Part shown: positions 1 to 6,300 of the stretch, in pieces
Layout of the letters: each line of letters opens with the position of its first letter
How positions within the stretch are numbered: position 1 is the stretch's first letter
Assembly (NCBI GenBank): GCA_963975495.1
Contig: CAXBID010000120.1
Coordinates: 1 to 10,678 of the forward strand
DNA length: 10,678 nt
Origin: CAXBID01 sp963975495
GTDB taxonomy: Bacteria; Bacteroidota; Bacteroidia; Flavobacteriales; Flavobacteriaceae
Direction of reading: 5' to 3'
The notes under the pieces: model-generated
The model's database searches: none
Seen by the model: only the letters and a program-made list of their open reading frames with translations
Told to the model about the DNA's origin: nothing
Made by a program: the position numbers and the translations under genes

Positions 1-53
1 ACTTAGAAACTATATTGTTCTTTATTTCTGGCATGTCATTAACAGACTGGATT
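1..53. repeat. Exact inverted copy of bases 255-307 (fold-back at the window edge)
   Basis: The reverse complement of bases 1-53 matches bases 255-307 at all 53 positions. The second copy lies inside korA and is in frame there; the first copy puts stop codons at 4-6 and 40-42 into the korA frame. Genuine korA coding resumes at about base 46, and the 8 bases ACTGGATT (46-53) fit both the inverted copy and the korA reading, so they look like a microhomology junction. This pattern is what template-switching during amplification, or a misassembled contig end, would give. A true genomic inversion is possible but less likely because it would destroy korA. Confidence 0.9.
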
Positions 54-855
54 ACCTACAAAAACCGAACAATCAGACTTACTACAAGCTATGTATGGTA
101 GAAATGGGGAAAGTCCTGTAATTGTTATTGCTGCTAGTACACCATCTAATTGCTTTAATTTTGCTTATCAGGCCGCTAAATTGGCTTTAGAGCATATGAC
201 GCCTGTAATATTACTAACAGATGGTTATATAGCAAATGGGTCTTCTCCATGGAAAATCCAGTCTGTTAATGACATGCCAGAAATAAAGAACAATATAGTT
301 TCTAAGTATTATGATAATTGGCATCCATATAATAGAAATAAAGAAACGCTCGCTCGTAACTGGGCTATTCCAGGAACTCCCAGGTTGGAACATAGAATTG
401 GAGGATTAGAAAAAGATAAGGTTACAGGGAATGTGTCTTATGTACCGGAAAACCATGAATTCATGACCAAAATTAGGGCTGAAAAAATCAAGCGCGTGCA
501 AGATTATATTCCCGAAATAAGCACTGAGTTTGCCGAAGAAGGTGATTTATTGATTGTTGGTTGGGGAGGCACTTACGGTTCATTGCATTCAGCTGTAAAA
601 CAAGTAAACGAGGAAGGGTTTACTAATATCGGCTTTACTCACTTTAATTATATAAATCCCTTGCCCAAAAATACCTTTGAGGTTTTTAGTAAATTTAAAA
701 AGATTCTTGTTTGTGAGTTAAATAATGGTCAGTTCGCCAAAGTATTAAGAATTAACTTTGAAGGATTTGAATTCTTACAGTTCAATAAAGTACAGGGATT
801 GCCATTTGGAAATACAGAGTTAACCGAAAAATTGAAACAATTAGTGAATGTTTAA
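46..855 (+). CDS. korA: 2-oxoacid (2-oxoglutarate):ferredoxin oxidoreductase, alpha subunit, 3' part only
   Basis: This is the C-terminal portion (about 269 residues) of the KorA subunit, which with KorB oxidatively decarboxylates 2-oxoglutarate to succinyl-CoA and reduces ferredoxin in the cytoplasm. The frame is open from about base 46 (TGLPTKTEQ), upstream of the first ATG at 91; this stretch is conserved in the family, so 91 is not the real start. The visible part carries the end of the pyruvate:ferredoxin oxidoreductase N-type domain (motifs MYGRNGESP and LLTDGYIANGSSPW) and then the domain II region, with ELNNGQ near the end. Bacteroidota KorA proteins are usually about 600 residues with an N-terminal gamma-type domain, so more than half is missing. 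The 5' loss coincides with the inverted 53-bp copy and is probably a contig-end artefact. korB follows after 29 bp. The substrate is assigned by family resemblance; a related 2-oxoacid is possible. Confidence 0.9.
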   Translation, partial: TGLPTKTEQSDLLQAMYGRNGESPVIVIAASTPSNCFNFAYQAAKLALEHMTPVILLTDGYIANGSSPWKIQSVNDMPEIKNNIVSKYYDNWHPYNRNKETLARNWAIPGTPRLEHRIGGLEKDKVTGNVSYVPENHEFMTKIRAEKIKRVQDYIPEISTEFAEEGDLLIVGWGGTYGSLHSAVKQVNEEGFTNIGFTHFNYINPLPKNTFEVFSKFKKILVCELNNGQFAKVLRINFEGFEFLQFNKVQGLPFGNTELTEKLKQLVNV

Positions 856-884
856 TAATAAGATATTCATTTAAAAAAATAATC

Positions 885-1895
885 ATGGAAACAATAACGA
901 AAAAATATACTTTTAAAGATTTTGCTAGCGATCAAGAAGTAAGATGGTGCCCAGGTTGTGATGACTATGTTATTTTACGCGCTATGCAAAAAGCACTTCC
1001 AGAAATGGGCGTTAATAAAGAAGAAGTTGTCTTTATTTCTGGTATTGGTTGTTCCTCTCGTTTTCCTTATTATATGGATTCTTATGGAATGCATGGTATT
1101 CACGGTCGCGCACCAGCAATAGCTACAGGTGTTAAATTAGCCAACCCCAAACTTAGTGTTTGGGTAATTACAGGAGACGGAGATTCAATGGCTATTGGGG
1201 GGAATCATTTTATTCATGTTTTACGAAGAAATATTGATTTAAATATTATTCTTTTCAACAATGAAATTTATGGTTTAACAAAAGGGCAGTTCTCACCAAC
1301 ATCATTGGTGGGTCAAAAAACAAAATCCTCCCCTTACGGTAACACACAACCTCCTTTTTTGCCAGGAGAATTGGCCATAGGAGCTAAAGCGCGTTTTTTT
1401 GCAAGAATTGGAGGCAATACGCCAAAAGAAATGACCCAATTGTTTATAGAGGCCCAAAAATTTAAAGGCACCTCCTTAATTGAAGTTTTGCAAAATTGCG
1501 TCATTTTTAATGATGGCTGTTTTACTCAATTTACAGATAAAAAGGTAAGAGAGGATAAACAATTGTATGTTGAACATGGTAAACCAATGGTTTTTGGAAA
1601 AGACAGGGATAAAGGTTTAGTGTTAAATGGTTTAAAATTGGAAGTGGTAACCATTGGCGAAAATGGCATAACACAAGAAGATGTCTTGGTTCATAATGCT
1701 AAAGAACAAGACCCAACTTTACATCAAATGCTTGTTAGGTTAGAGTATCCTATGGTTACTGGAGTTATAAGAAGTTATGATGATGTCACCCTTGAAGAAA
1801 GAGAAGATACATTAACGGCAGAAGTGAAAAGGAATTCGAAATTTCATAAAACAGACGATTTGTTTTTCTCCGGAGATATTTATCAGGTGTTTTAA
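885..1895 (+). CDS. korB: 2-oxoacid (2-oxoglutarate):ferredoxin oxidoreductase, beta subunit
   Basis: This 336-residue protein is the thiamine-diphosphate and [4Fe-4S] subunit that pairs with KorA. The ThDP-binding signature runs from GDGD (residues 97-100) to the NN pair (125-126). Cys22 and Cys25 (WCPGC), Cys56 (GIGC) and Cys205 (QNC) have nearly the spacing of the four cluster ligands known in archaeal and bacterial 2-oxoacid:ferredoxin oxidoreductase beta subunits, so all cluster ligands appear present. The length is normal for the bacterial KorB type, which carries a C-terminal extension. The ATG at 885 has an A-rich leader and no Shine-Dalgarno sequence, as is common in Bacteroidota. 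It lies 29 bp after korA and 17 bp before nuoA, with no terminator-like structure between, so it is probably co-transcribed with the complex I genes. Its product, reduced ferredoxin, is a plausible electron donor for that complex. Confidence 0.95.
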   Translation: METITKKYTFKDFASDQEVRWCPGCDDYVILRAMQKALPEMGVNKEEVVFISGIGCSSRFPYYMDSYGMHGIHGRAPAIATGVKLANPKLSVWVITGDGDSMAIGGNHFIHVLRRNIDLNIILFNNEIYGLTKGQFSPTSLVGQKTKSSPYGNTQPPFLPGELAIGAKARFFARIGGNTPKEMTQLFIEAQKFKGTSLIEVLQNCVIFNDGCFTQFTDKKVREDKQLYVEHGKPMVFGKDRDKGLVLNGLKLEVVTIGENGITQEDVLVHNAKEQDPTLHQMLVRLEYPMVTGVIRSYDDVTLEEREDTLTAEVKRNSKFHKTDDLFFSGDIYQVF

Positions 1896-1912
1896 TTTAA
1901 AAACAAATATAA

Positions 1913-2263
1913 ATGGGTTCAGAAGCCATCATTGTATTTTTAATAGCAGGTATCGTTTTAGTTGCTGGTGCGAATTTTATGTCGAATATGATTTCGCATA
2001 AATCAGATAATCCACAAAAAAGAGAACCTTACGAAAGTGGTATGGCCACTATTGGCCCAACTTGGGTGCAGTTTAAGGTTGGTTATTATTTATTCGCCAT
2101 ATTATTTTTGGTTTTTGATGTTGAGGTCGCTTTTTTAATTCCTTGGGCAGTTGTTTTCAAGGATATTGGCTTTGTGGCTTTAATTGAAATTTTTATATTT
2201 CTGTTCATTTTAGGATTGGGATTATTATATGCATGGAAAAAAGGAGCATTAAAATGGGAGTAG
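1913..2263 (+). CDS. nuoA: NADH-quinone oxidoreductase (complex I) subunit A
   Basis: This 116-residue membrane subunit of complex I helps shape the quinone-channel junction between the peripheral and membrane arms. Three hydrophobic segments are visible at about residues 5-22, 58-80 and 88-107. Family signatures are the loop motif PYESG (39-43), followed by the second helix motif FDVEVAFLIPWA (68-79) with acidic residues Asp69 and Glu71. The length is typical of compact bacterial NuoA. It begins 17 bp after korB and its last 10 bases overlap the chosen start of nuoB, implying translational coupling. Confidence 0.96.
   Translation: MGSEAIIVFLIAGIVLVAGANFMSNMISHKSDNPQKREPYESGMATIGPTWVQFKVGYYLFAILFLVFDVEVAFLIPWAVVFKDIGFVALIEIFIFLFILGLGLLYAWKKGALKWE
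2241..2246 (+). promoter_or_regulatory. Shine-Dalgarno-like site for nuoB
   Basis: AAGGAG lies 7 bases before the ATG at 2254, inside the 3' end of nuoA. Most other starts in this window have no such sequence, so it favours 2254 over the upstream ATG at 2233, which would place the motif inside the coding region. The site also fits coupled translation with nuoA. Confidence 0.5.
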
Positions 2264-2847
2264 AAGACAAAAAAAGATTTATTTCAGAAGTACAGGATCG
2301 AAATTTCGATGTGCCAAAAGATTTCCCCGGAAAAGTAATTCCTGCTGGAAATGGCGCTAACGTGATTGTTACTTCCCTGGATAAAATAATTAATTGGGGG
2401 CGATCAAATTCACTATGGTCGCTTTATTTTGGCACCAGTTGCTGTGCCATAGAAATGATGCAAACAGGAGCTGCCAGACACGATTATTCTCGATTTGGTT
2501 TTGAGGTGGCAAGACCCTCCCCAAGACAAGCAGACCTAATAATTATTGCAGGAACCATAGTAAACAAAATGGCGCCTGTGTTACGTCGTTTATACGACCA
2601 GATGGCAGAGCCAAAATACGTTATCGCCATGGGAGCTTGTGCTATTTCTGGTGGTCCATTTTTCTATAATACCTATTCAGTGGTAAAAGGTGCAGACCAT
2701 GTTATTCCGGTAGATGTTTATGTTCCTGGTTGCCCGCCCCGCCCCGAAGCATTATTAGAAGGGATGCTAATGCTACAAGATAAAATTAGAGCGGAAAACA
2801 TGAAGCATAAAAAAAATCCTATTGATGGATTTGATGAAGGACTTTAA
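2254..2847 (+). CDS. nuoB: NADH-quinone oxidoreductase (complex I) subunit B, N2 cluster subunit
   Basis: NuoB carries iron-sulphur cluster N2, the last cluster before quinone. With the 2254 start it has 197 residues. All four N2 ligands are visible: the tandem Cys63-Cys64 in GTSCCAIEMM, Cys129 in GACAISGG and Cys160 in VPGCPPRPEALLEG. The quinone-site region around ARHDYSRFGFEVARPSPRQA is conserved. An in-frame ATG at 2233 would add seven residues, but 2254 has an AAGGAG motif at good spacing and a shorter overlap with nuoA (10 bp). The stop at 2845-2847 is followed at once by heptamer repeats and a hairpin before nuoC. Confidence 0.96.
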   Translation: MGVEDKKRFISEVQDRNFDVPKDFPGKVIPAGNGANVIVTSLDKIINWGRSNSLWSLYFGTSCCAIEMMQTGAARHDYSRFGFEVARPSPRQADLIIIAGTIVNKMAPVLRRLYDQMAEPKYVIAMGACAISGGPFFYNTYSVVKGADHVIPVDVYVPGCPPRPEALLEGMLMLQDKIRAENMKHKKNPIDGFDEGL

Positions 2848-2868
2848 TGAATTATGAATGCTGAATTA
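2848..2868. repeat. Heptamer repeat (TGAATTA type), 3 units
   Basis: Starting at the base after the nuoB stop codon are three 7-bp units, TGAATTA, TGAATGC and TGAATTA, with no gap. The tract leads into a hairpin at 2873-2890. I recall AATTATGAATTACGA-like tracts in intergenic DNA of Bacteroidota, but cannot cite a source. No function can be assigned. Confidence 0.6.
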
Positions 2869-2872
2869 CGAT

Positions 2873-2900
2873 TCCTCCCTTGAGGGAGGATTAAGGAGGG
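2873..2900. repeat. Palindromic hairpin element between nuoB and nuoC
   Basis: Bases 2874-2889 read CCTCCCTTGAGGGAGG, which folds into a stem of at least 6 bp with a TTGA loop (8 bp if the outer T-A pair and inner pairs are counted). A second G-rich copy of one arm, GGAGGG, follows at 2895-2900. It resembles dispersed short palindromes found between genes in flavobacteria. There is no U-tract after the stem, so it is not a classical terminator. It could affect mRNA stability or be a mobile REP-like unit; both are guesses. Confidence 0.6.
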
Positions 2901-2953
2901 TGTTATCAAAATTAAGACAAAAGAATAAAGAGAAAAGACTAACGGTCAATAAA

Positions 2954-3514
2954 ATGAACAACGCAGAATTACAAAATATAATTGGTAGTTGGTTTCCAAA
3001 TCCGGAAGCTGGAAACGTGTCAGAAGTTGTGCCCATTTCAGAAACAGAAGATGGTTTGGAAGAAAGCGCCAAAGCAAAAGCACCAATTAATCCCAGTCTT
3101 TTAGAATTTACGGAAGAAGAATCTCAATTTTTAAACATTACTGTACAGCCTGAACTATTGCATCAATTAATGTCACAATTAAAAAGTAATAGTGAAACTA
3201 ATTTTGATTATTTATTCTGTTTAAGTGGCGTTGATTGGGGAGCTGAATTAGGTGTAGTGTATCATTTAGAATCTACAACTCATAGACACACCATTGTTGT
3301 AAAAGTAAACACAAAAGACAGAGAAAATCCAACCCTTGATACCGTTTGTGATATATGGAAAACTGCCGAATTTCATGAGCGCGAAGTTTTTGATTTTTTC
3401 GGAATAAAGTTCAATAATCATCCAAACTTAAAAAGATTGTTCTTAACAGATGAGTGGGAGGGCTTTCCTTTAAGAAAGGATTATGTAGATGACATTAATA
3501 TGGTTATTAAATAA
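2954..3514 (+). CDS. nuoC: NADH-quinone oxidoreductase (complex I) subunit C
   Basis: NuoC is a cytoplasmic-arm scaffold subunit (30 kDa family) that binds NuoD. The signature is complete: AEFHEREVFDFFGI, then the conserved HPNLKRLFL and WEGFPLRKDY near the C-terminus. From the ATG at 2954 the protein has 186 residues, normal for a stand-alone NuoC. The frame is open back to 2858, but that 32-residue extension would be encoded by the intergenic heptamer and hairpin repeats and is lysine/arginine-rich without family resemblance, so 2954 is preferred. Residues of about 20-50 form an acidic, low-complexity stretch before the conserved core. It is followed by nuoD after only 6 bp. Separate nuoC and nuoD differ from the fused nuoCD of some Bacteroidota and enterobacteria. 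Confidence 0.94.
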   Translation: MNNAELQNIIGSWFPNPEAGNVSEVVPISETEDGLEESAKAKAPINPSLLEFTEEESQFLNITVQPELLHQLMSQLKSNSETNFDYLFCLSGVDWGAELGVVYHLESTTHRHTIVVKVNTKDRENPTLDTVCDIWKTAEFHEREVFDFFGIKFNNHPNLKRLFLTDEWEGFPLRKDYVDDINMVIK

Positions 3515-3520
3515 GTGAAT

Positions 3521-4642
3521 ATGGAAACGGTTACTATTAATAACAACTTTAAATCTGAAGAGTATTTCATTAATATGGGACCACAGCATCCTGCTACGCA
3601 TGGTGTGTTGCGGCTTTTGTTAACCATAGATGGCGAAATCATTAAAAAAGTAGAGCCAGATTTAGGATATATACATCGTTCTATCGAAAAAATGAGCGAA
3701 CGCGATAGCTATCAGCAAATCGTTCATTTAACCGATAGAATGGATTATTTGTCCTCTCATATAAATAATGAAGCCGTTTGTTTAACTGTTGAAAATGCAC
3801 TTCAATTAGAAATTCCAGATCGCGTAAAAGTGGTTAGAACTATTTTGGGCGAACTGACAAGAATTGCTTCACACTGCTTGTGGTGGGGCGTTATGGGGAT
3901 GGATGTTGGTGCACTTACGACCTATTTTTATGGGTTTAGGGATCGTGAAATGATCAATGATATTTTTGAGGAAACCTGTGGTGCACGATTAACCATGAAC
4001 TATAATATCCCAGGTGGATTGATGTTTGATATTCATCCAAATTTTGTAAAAAGAACAAAGGAATTTATCGCTCATTTTAAAACAAAATTACCAGAATACG
4101 ATACCCTTTTAACGGGCAATGTGATTTTTCAGAAAAGAATGAAAGGTATTGGAATTTTATCAAAAGAAGATGCGATTTCTTATGGCGCTTCCGGTCCTGT
4201 TGGTCGTGGTTCCGGATATTCTTGCGATGTTAGAAAACACCATCCTTATAGCGCTTATGATAAAGTTACATTTAATGAAGCCTTAAAAACTGAAGGAGAT
4301 AGTTTTGCTCGTTACCAAGTCAGGATTCAGGAAATGTGGGAATCCATGTCAATTATTGAGCAATTAATTGATAACATTCCTGAAGGCGACCATAAAGTGG
4401 TAACTAAAGTAGTGATTAAATTACCCAAAGGTGAATTTTATCAACGTGTTGAAACAGCAAGAGGCGAGCTTGGAGTTTATGTAATAAGTACAGGAACAAA
4501 AAATCCGTATCGAATAAAATTCCGTTCTCCGGGATTTTCAAATTTATCACTGCTCAATCATATTGCGGTTGGTGGAAAGATTGGAGATTTAGTTGCAAGT
4601 ATGGCAACATTAGACCTTGTAATACCAGATATTGATAGATGA
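3521..4642 (+). CDS. nuoD: NADH-quinone oxidoreductase (complex I) subunit D, quinone-site subunit
   Basis: NuoD (49 kDa family, related to the large subunit of [NiFe]-hydrogenases) forms most of the quinone headgroup pocket with NuoB. From the ATG at 3521 the protein has 373 residues. The motif GPQHPATHG is at 20-28 and TDRMDYLSS at 71-79; His27 and Tyr76 are 49 residues apart, the same spacing as the quinone-contacting His38 and Tyr87 of Thermus Nqo4. Further conserved blocks are GRGSGYSCDVRKHHPY, KFRSPGFSNL and the C-terminal DIDR, which marks an intact end. A GTG at 3515 is in frame and would add two residues (M-N), starting directly after the nuoC stop; ATG is chosen for strength only. 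After the stop comes a heptamer repeat and the S23 remnant instead of nuoE. Confidence 0.95.
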   Translation: METVTINNNFKSEEYFINMGPQHPATHGVLRLLLTIDGEIIKKVEPDLGYIHRSIEKMSERDSYQQIVHLTDRMDYLSSHINNEAVCLTVENALQLEIPDRVKVVRTILGELTRIASHCLWWGVMGMDVGALTTYFYGFRDREMINDIFEETCGARLTMNYNIPGGLMFDIHPNFVKRTKEFIAHFKTKLPEYDTLLTGNVIFQKRMKGIGILSKEDAISYGASGPVGRGSGYSCDVRKHHPYSAYDKVTFNEALKTEGDSFARYQVRIQEMWESMSIIEQLIDNIPEGDHKVVTKVVIKLPKGEFYQRVETARGELGVYVISTGTKNPYRIKFRSPGFSNLSLLNHIAVGGKIGDLVASMATLDLVIPDIDR

Positions 4643-4643
4643 G

Positions 4644-4671
4644 AAATGATAGGTGACAGGTGACGGGTGAT
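4644..4671. repeat. Heptamer repeat (AGGTGAC type), 4 units
   Basis: Four contiguous 7-bp units begin one base after the nuoD stop: AAATGAT, AGGTGAC, AGGTGAC and GGGTGAT. The tract lies 17 bp before the S23 remnant. The array on the far side of that remnant (5065-5113) has a GTCAT core, which is roughly the opposite orientation of this TGAC core, so the remnant is bracketed by related inverted tracts. Confidence 0.65.
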
Positions 4672-4688
4672 AAAAAAGATGTTTTACT

Positions 4689-5040
4689 ATGGAGAGTAGA
4701 TTTAAATTTGAGAAATTAAAAATATGGAACAAGGCTATGGATTTAGGAGATGATATAGATAAGTTAGCCGAGAGTTTTCCGAAAAAAGAACTATATAACT
4801 TATCCTCACAGATAAGACGAGCTTCAGATTCCATTGCGTTAAACATATCTGAAGGAGCTATTGGACAATCAAATCCAGAGCAAAAAAAATTTGTGGGATA
4901 TGCCTTCTTTAGCTGAAGTGGTAACGTGTTTACACAAAGCCAAAAGAAGAAATTACATAGTAGAAAAAGAATTTGATAACTTTTATGAAGAATCATTTCA
5001 TTTAATGAATATGATTATTGCATTTAGAAATAAATTATAA
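4689..5040 (+). pseudogene. Four-helix-bundle protein of the S23 (23S rRNA intervening-sequence protein) type, frame-broken
   Basis: The first frame (from ATG 4689) gives a clear S23-family N-terminus: FKFEKLKIWNKAMDLG, then LSSQIRRASDSIALNISEG and SNPEQKKFVGYA, ending at a TGA at 4914-4916. The rest of the family sequence continues in another frame from about 4906 (SLAEVVTCLHKAKRR and so on) to the TAA at 5038-5040. Joining the two gives about 115-120 residues, the normal length. The break is just after VGYA; family members have two residues, typically hydrophobic then Arg, before SLAEVV, so a loss of 5 bases explains it. The 8-A run at 4882-4889 is upstream of the break and in frame, so it is not the cause. 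S23-type proteins occur inside some 23S rRNA insertions and as scattered orphan genes in Bacteroidota; their biochemical role is unknown. It is unrelated to complex I and occupies the usual nuoEFG position. A sequencing error is the main alternative. Confidence 0.85.
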
Positions 5041-5064
5041 TGTTTAGATTAATCATTCAATATT

Positions 5065-5113
5065 GGTCATCGGTCATCAGCCTTCCGTCTTCGGTCCTCG
5101 GTCCTCGGTCATT
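5065..5113. repeat. Heptamer repeat array (GGTCATC/GGTCCTC), 7 units
   Basis: Seven consecutive 7-bp units without gaps: GGTCATC twice, AGCCTTC, CGTCTTC, GGTCCTC twice, and GGTCATT. The dominant pattern is NGNCNTC. The 10-mer TTCCGTCTTC inside it (5083-5092) recurs at 7451-7460 and, inverted, at 7836-7845, so this array shares a family with those around nuoK. It overlaps the open frame upstream of nuoH and would encode residues such as LPSSVLGPRS if that frame were translated from 5040. Confidence 0.85.
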
Positions 5114-5144
5114 GAACATAACAAAAACTATCCAGGATTGGCTA

Positions 5145-6164
5145 ATGGGCATGATGCCAGAAGGTGCTGCAAGTATTGTTGCCATGGTTTTAGTTGCTTT
5201 AATTTATTTAGCAATTTTTGCCATAGCTGGATTGTATTTAGTTTTATTGGAACGTAGAGTCGCCGCATGGTTTCAATTGCGAATTGGCCCAAACAGAGTA
5301 GGCCCATTGGGGTTATTACAAACTATGGCAGACGCCTTAAAACTGGTTTCAAAAGAATTAACAGGCACTACGAAAGCCGATAAATATTTATACAATTTAG
5401 CGCCTTACTTTGTTATTGTATCCTCATTAATGGCTTTGGCTGTATTCCCTTTTTCTCAAGGATTTCAGGCATTTGATATCAATATTGGCATTCTCTTTTT
5501 AATCGCCATATCATCCATTGGGGTTATTGGGGTTTTATTAGGTGGTTGGAGTAGTAATAACAAATTTGCCCTGATCGGAGCGATGCGGTGTGGAGTACAA
5601 ACCATAAGTTACGAATTATCAATAGGATTATCATTATTGACCATGGTTTTAATTGCGGGCACTTTACAGCTTTCCGAAATAGTTGAAGTACAGAAAAATG
5701 GCTGGTTGATTGTTCAGGGACATATTCCGGCAATAATTGCTTTTATAATCTATATGATTGCAGGAACAGCCGAGACCAACAGAGCACCTTTTGATATGGT
5801 GGAGGCCGAATCGGAACTTGGTGCCGGTTTCCATACCGAATATTCGGGAATGAAGTTCGCTTATTTCTTTTTAGCTGAATTCATCAACATGTTTATCATT
5901 GCTGCCATTGCAACAACCATCTTTTTTGGTGCTTGGTTGTCGCCTTTCGGAATAACAGAATCCATTCCTTGGTTAGGCGTATTCTGGTTTTTAGGAAAAA
6001 CACTTATTCTGGTATTTTTGATGATGTGGTTCAGGTGGACGTTCCCTCGCTTAAGAGTGGATCAATTACTGACATTGGAATGGAAATATCTATTACCAAT
6101 CAATTTGGTAAACATAGTTATTATGGCAATAATTGTTTGGTTGAACCTGACAATAAGTTGGTAG
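5145..6164 (+). CDS. nuoH: NADH-quinone oxidoreductase (complex I) subunit H
   Basis: NuoH is the multi-helix membrane subunit that forms the entry of the quinone tunnel and links the redox arm to the pump. From ATG 5145 the protein has 339 residues, the usual length, and ERRVAAWFQ begins at residue 36, close to the E. coli position (ERR at about 35). Other signatures are GPNRVGPLGLLQ (about 49-60), KFALIGAMRCGVQTISYELS (140-159), ETNRAPFDMVEAESELGAGF (210-229) and EYSG (233-236), with about eight hydrophobic segments. The frame is open back to an ATG at 5040 that overlaps the S23 stop (TAATG) and would give 374 residues, but the added 35 residues include the heptamer array and look unlike the family, so they are probably not native. 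A TTG at 5112 is another candidate start. Confidence 0.93.
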   Translation: MGMMPEGAASIVAMVLVALIYLAIFAIAGLYLVLLERRVAAWFQLRIGPNRVGPLGLLQTMADALKLVSKELTGTTKADKYLYNLAPYFVIVSSLMALAVFPFSQGFQAFDINIGILFLIAISSIGVIGVLLGGWSSNNKFALIGAMRCGVQTISYELSIGLSLLTMVLIAGTLQLSEIVEVQKNGWLIVQGHIPAIIAFIIYMIAGTAETNRAPFDMVEAESELGAGFHTEYSGMKFAYFFLAEFINMFIIAAIATTIFFGAWLSPFGITESIPWLGVFWFLGKTLILVFLMMWFRWTFPRLRVDQLLTLEWKYLLPINLVNIVIMAIIVWLNLTISW

Positions 6165-6166
6165 TA

Positions 6167-6204
6167 ATCAGTCCCGATAGTTATCGGGATCAGTTGGCAG
6201 TTTG
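6167..6204. repeat. Palindrome CCCGAT-AGTT-ATCGGG flanked by ATCAGT direct repeats, then CAGTTGG heptamers
   Basis: Just after the nuoH stop the 16-bp palindrome CCCGATAGTTATCGGG (6173-6188) sits between two exact copies of ATCAGT (6167-6172 and 6189-6194). Two 7-bp units, CAGTTGG (6191-6197) and CAGTTTG (6198-6204), follow. The stem is 6 bp with an AGTT loop (7-8 bp counting the outer T-A pair). I recall CCCGATAGCTATCGGG-like palindromes as common in flavobacterial intergenic DNA, without a source to cite. The flanking repeats resemble a target duplication. No U-tract follows, so a terminator is unlikely. The rest of the spacer (6205-6300) is A/T-rich and shows no gene. Confidence 0.65.
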
Positions 6205-6300
6205 AAAAGAAAGTAGATTGAATAATTGTAAATGAATGATTTAGAAAGAATTGATGAATAGAAGGAATTTGTTATTTGATTTTTGAAAATTTAAAAAATT

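Noticed and set aside
2874..2889. Rho-independent terminator after nuoB
   Set aside because: The stem is G+C-rich but is followed by ATTAAGGAGGG, not a U-tract, and it lies inside an evident operon.
4882..4889. Eight-A run as the site of the S23 frameshift
   Set aside because: The family sequence stays in frame through the run (PEQKKFVGYA) and changes frame only after base 4904.
4610..4996. Minus-strand open frame opposite the S23 remnant
   Set aside because: It is antisense to recognisable S23 and nuoD codons and its translation shows no family resemblance.
4689..5040. An intervening sequence within a 23S rRNA gene
   Set aside because: S23-type proteins can lie in 23S rRNA insertions, but no rRNA sequence surrounds this gene; it is an orphan copy between nuoD and nuoH.
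5065..5113. Possible CRISPR-like array
   Set aside because: Units are 7 bp, contiguous and without spacers, and no cas gene is present.
6173..6188. Rho-independent terminator after nuoH
   Set aside because: The palindrome is followed by ATCAGTTGGCAG with no run of T, and complex I genes continue downstream.
6262..6300. Internal Bacteroidota-type promoter (TTTG ... TAnnTTTG) before nuoI
   Set aside because: TTTG-like strings are present in A/T-rich DNA, but no correctly spaced TAnnTTTG element could be identified.
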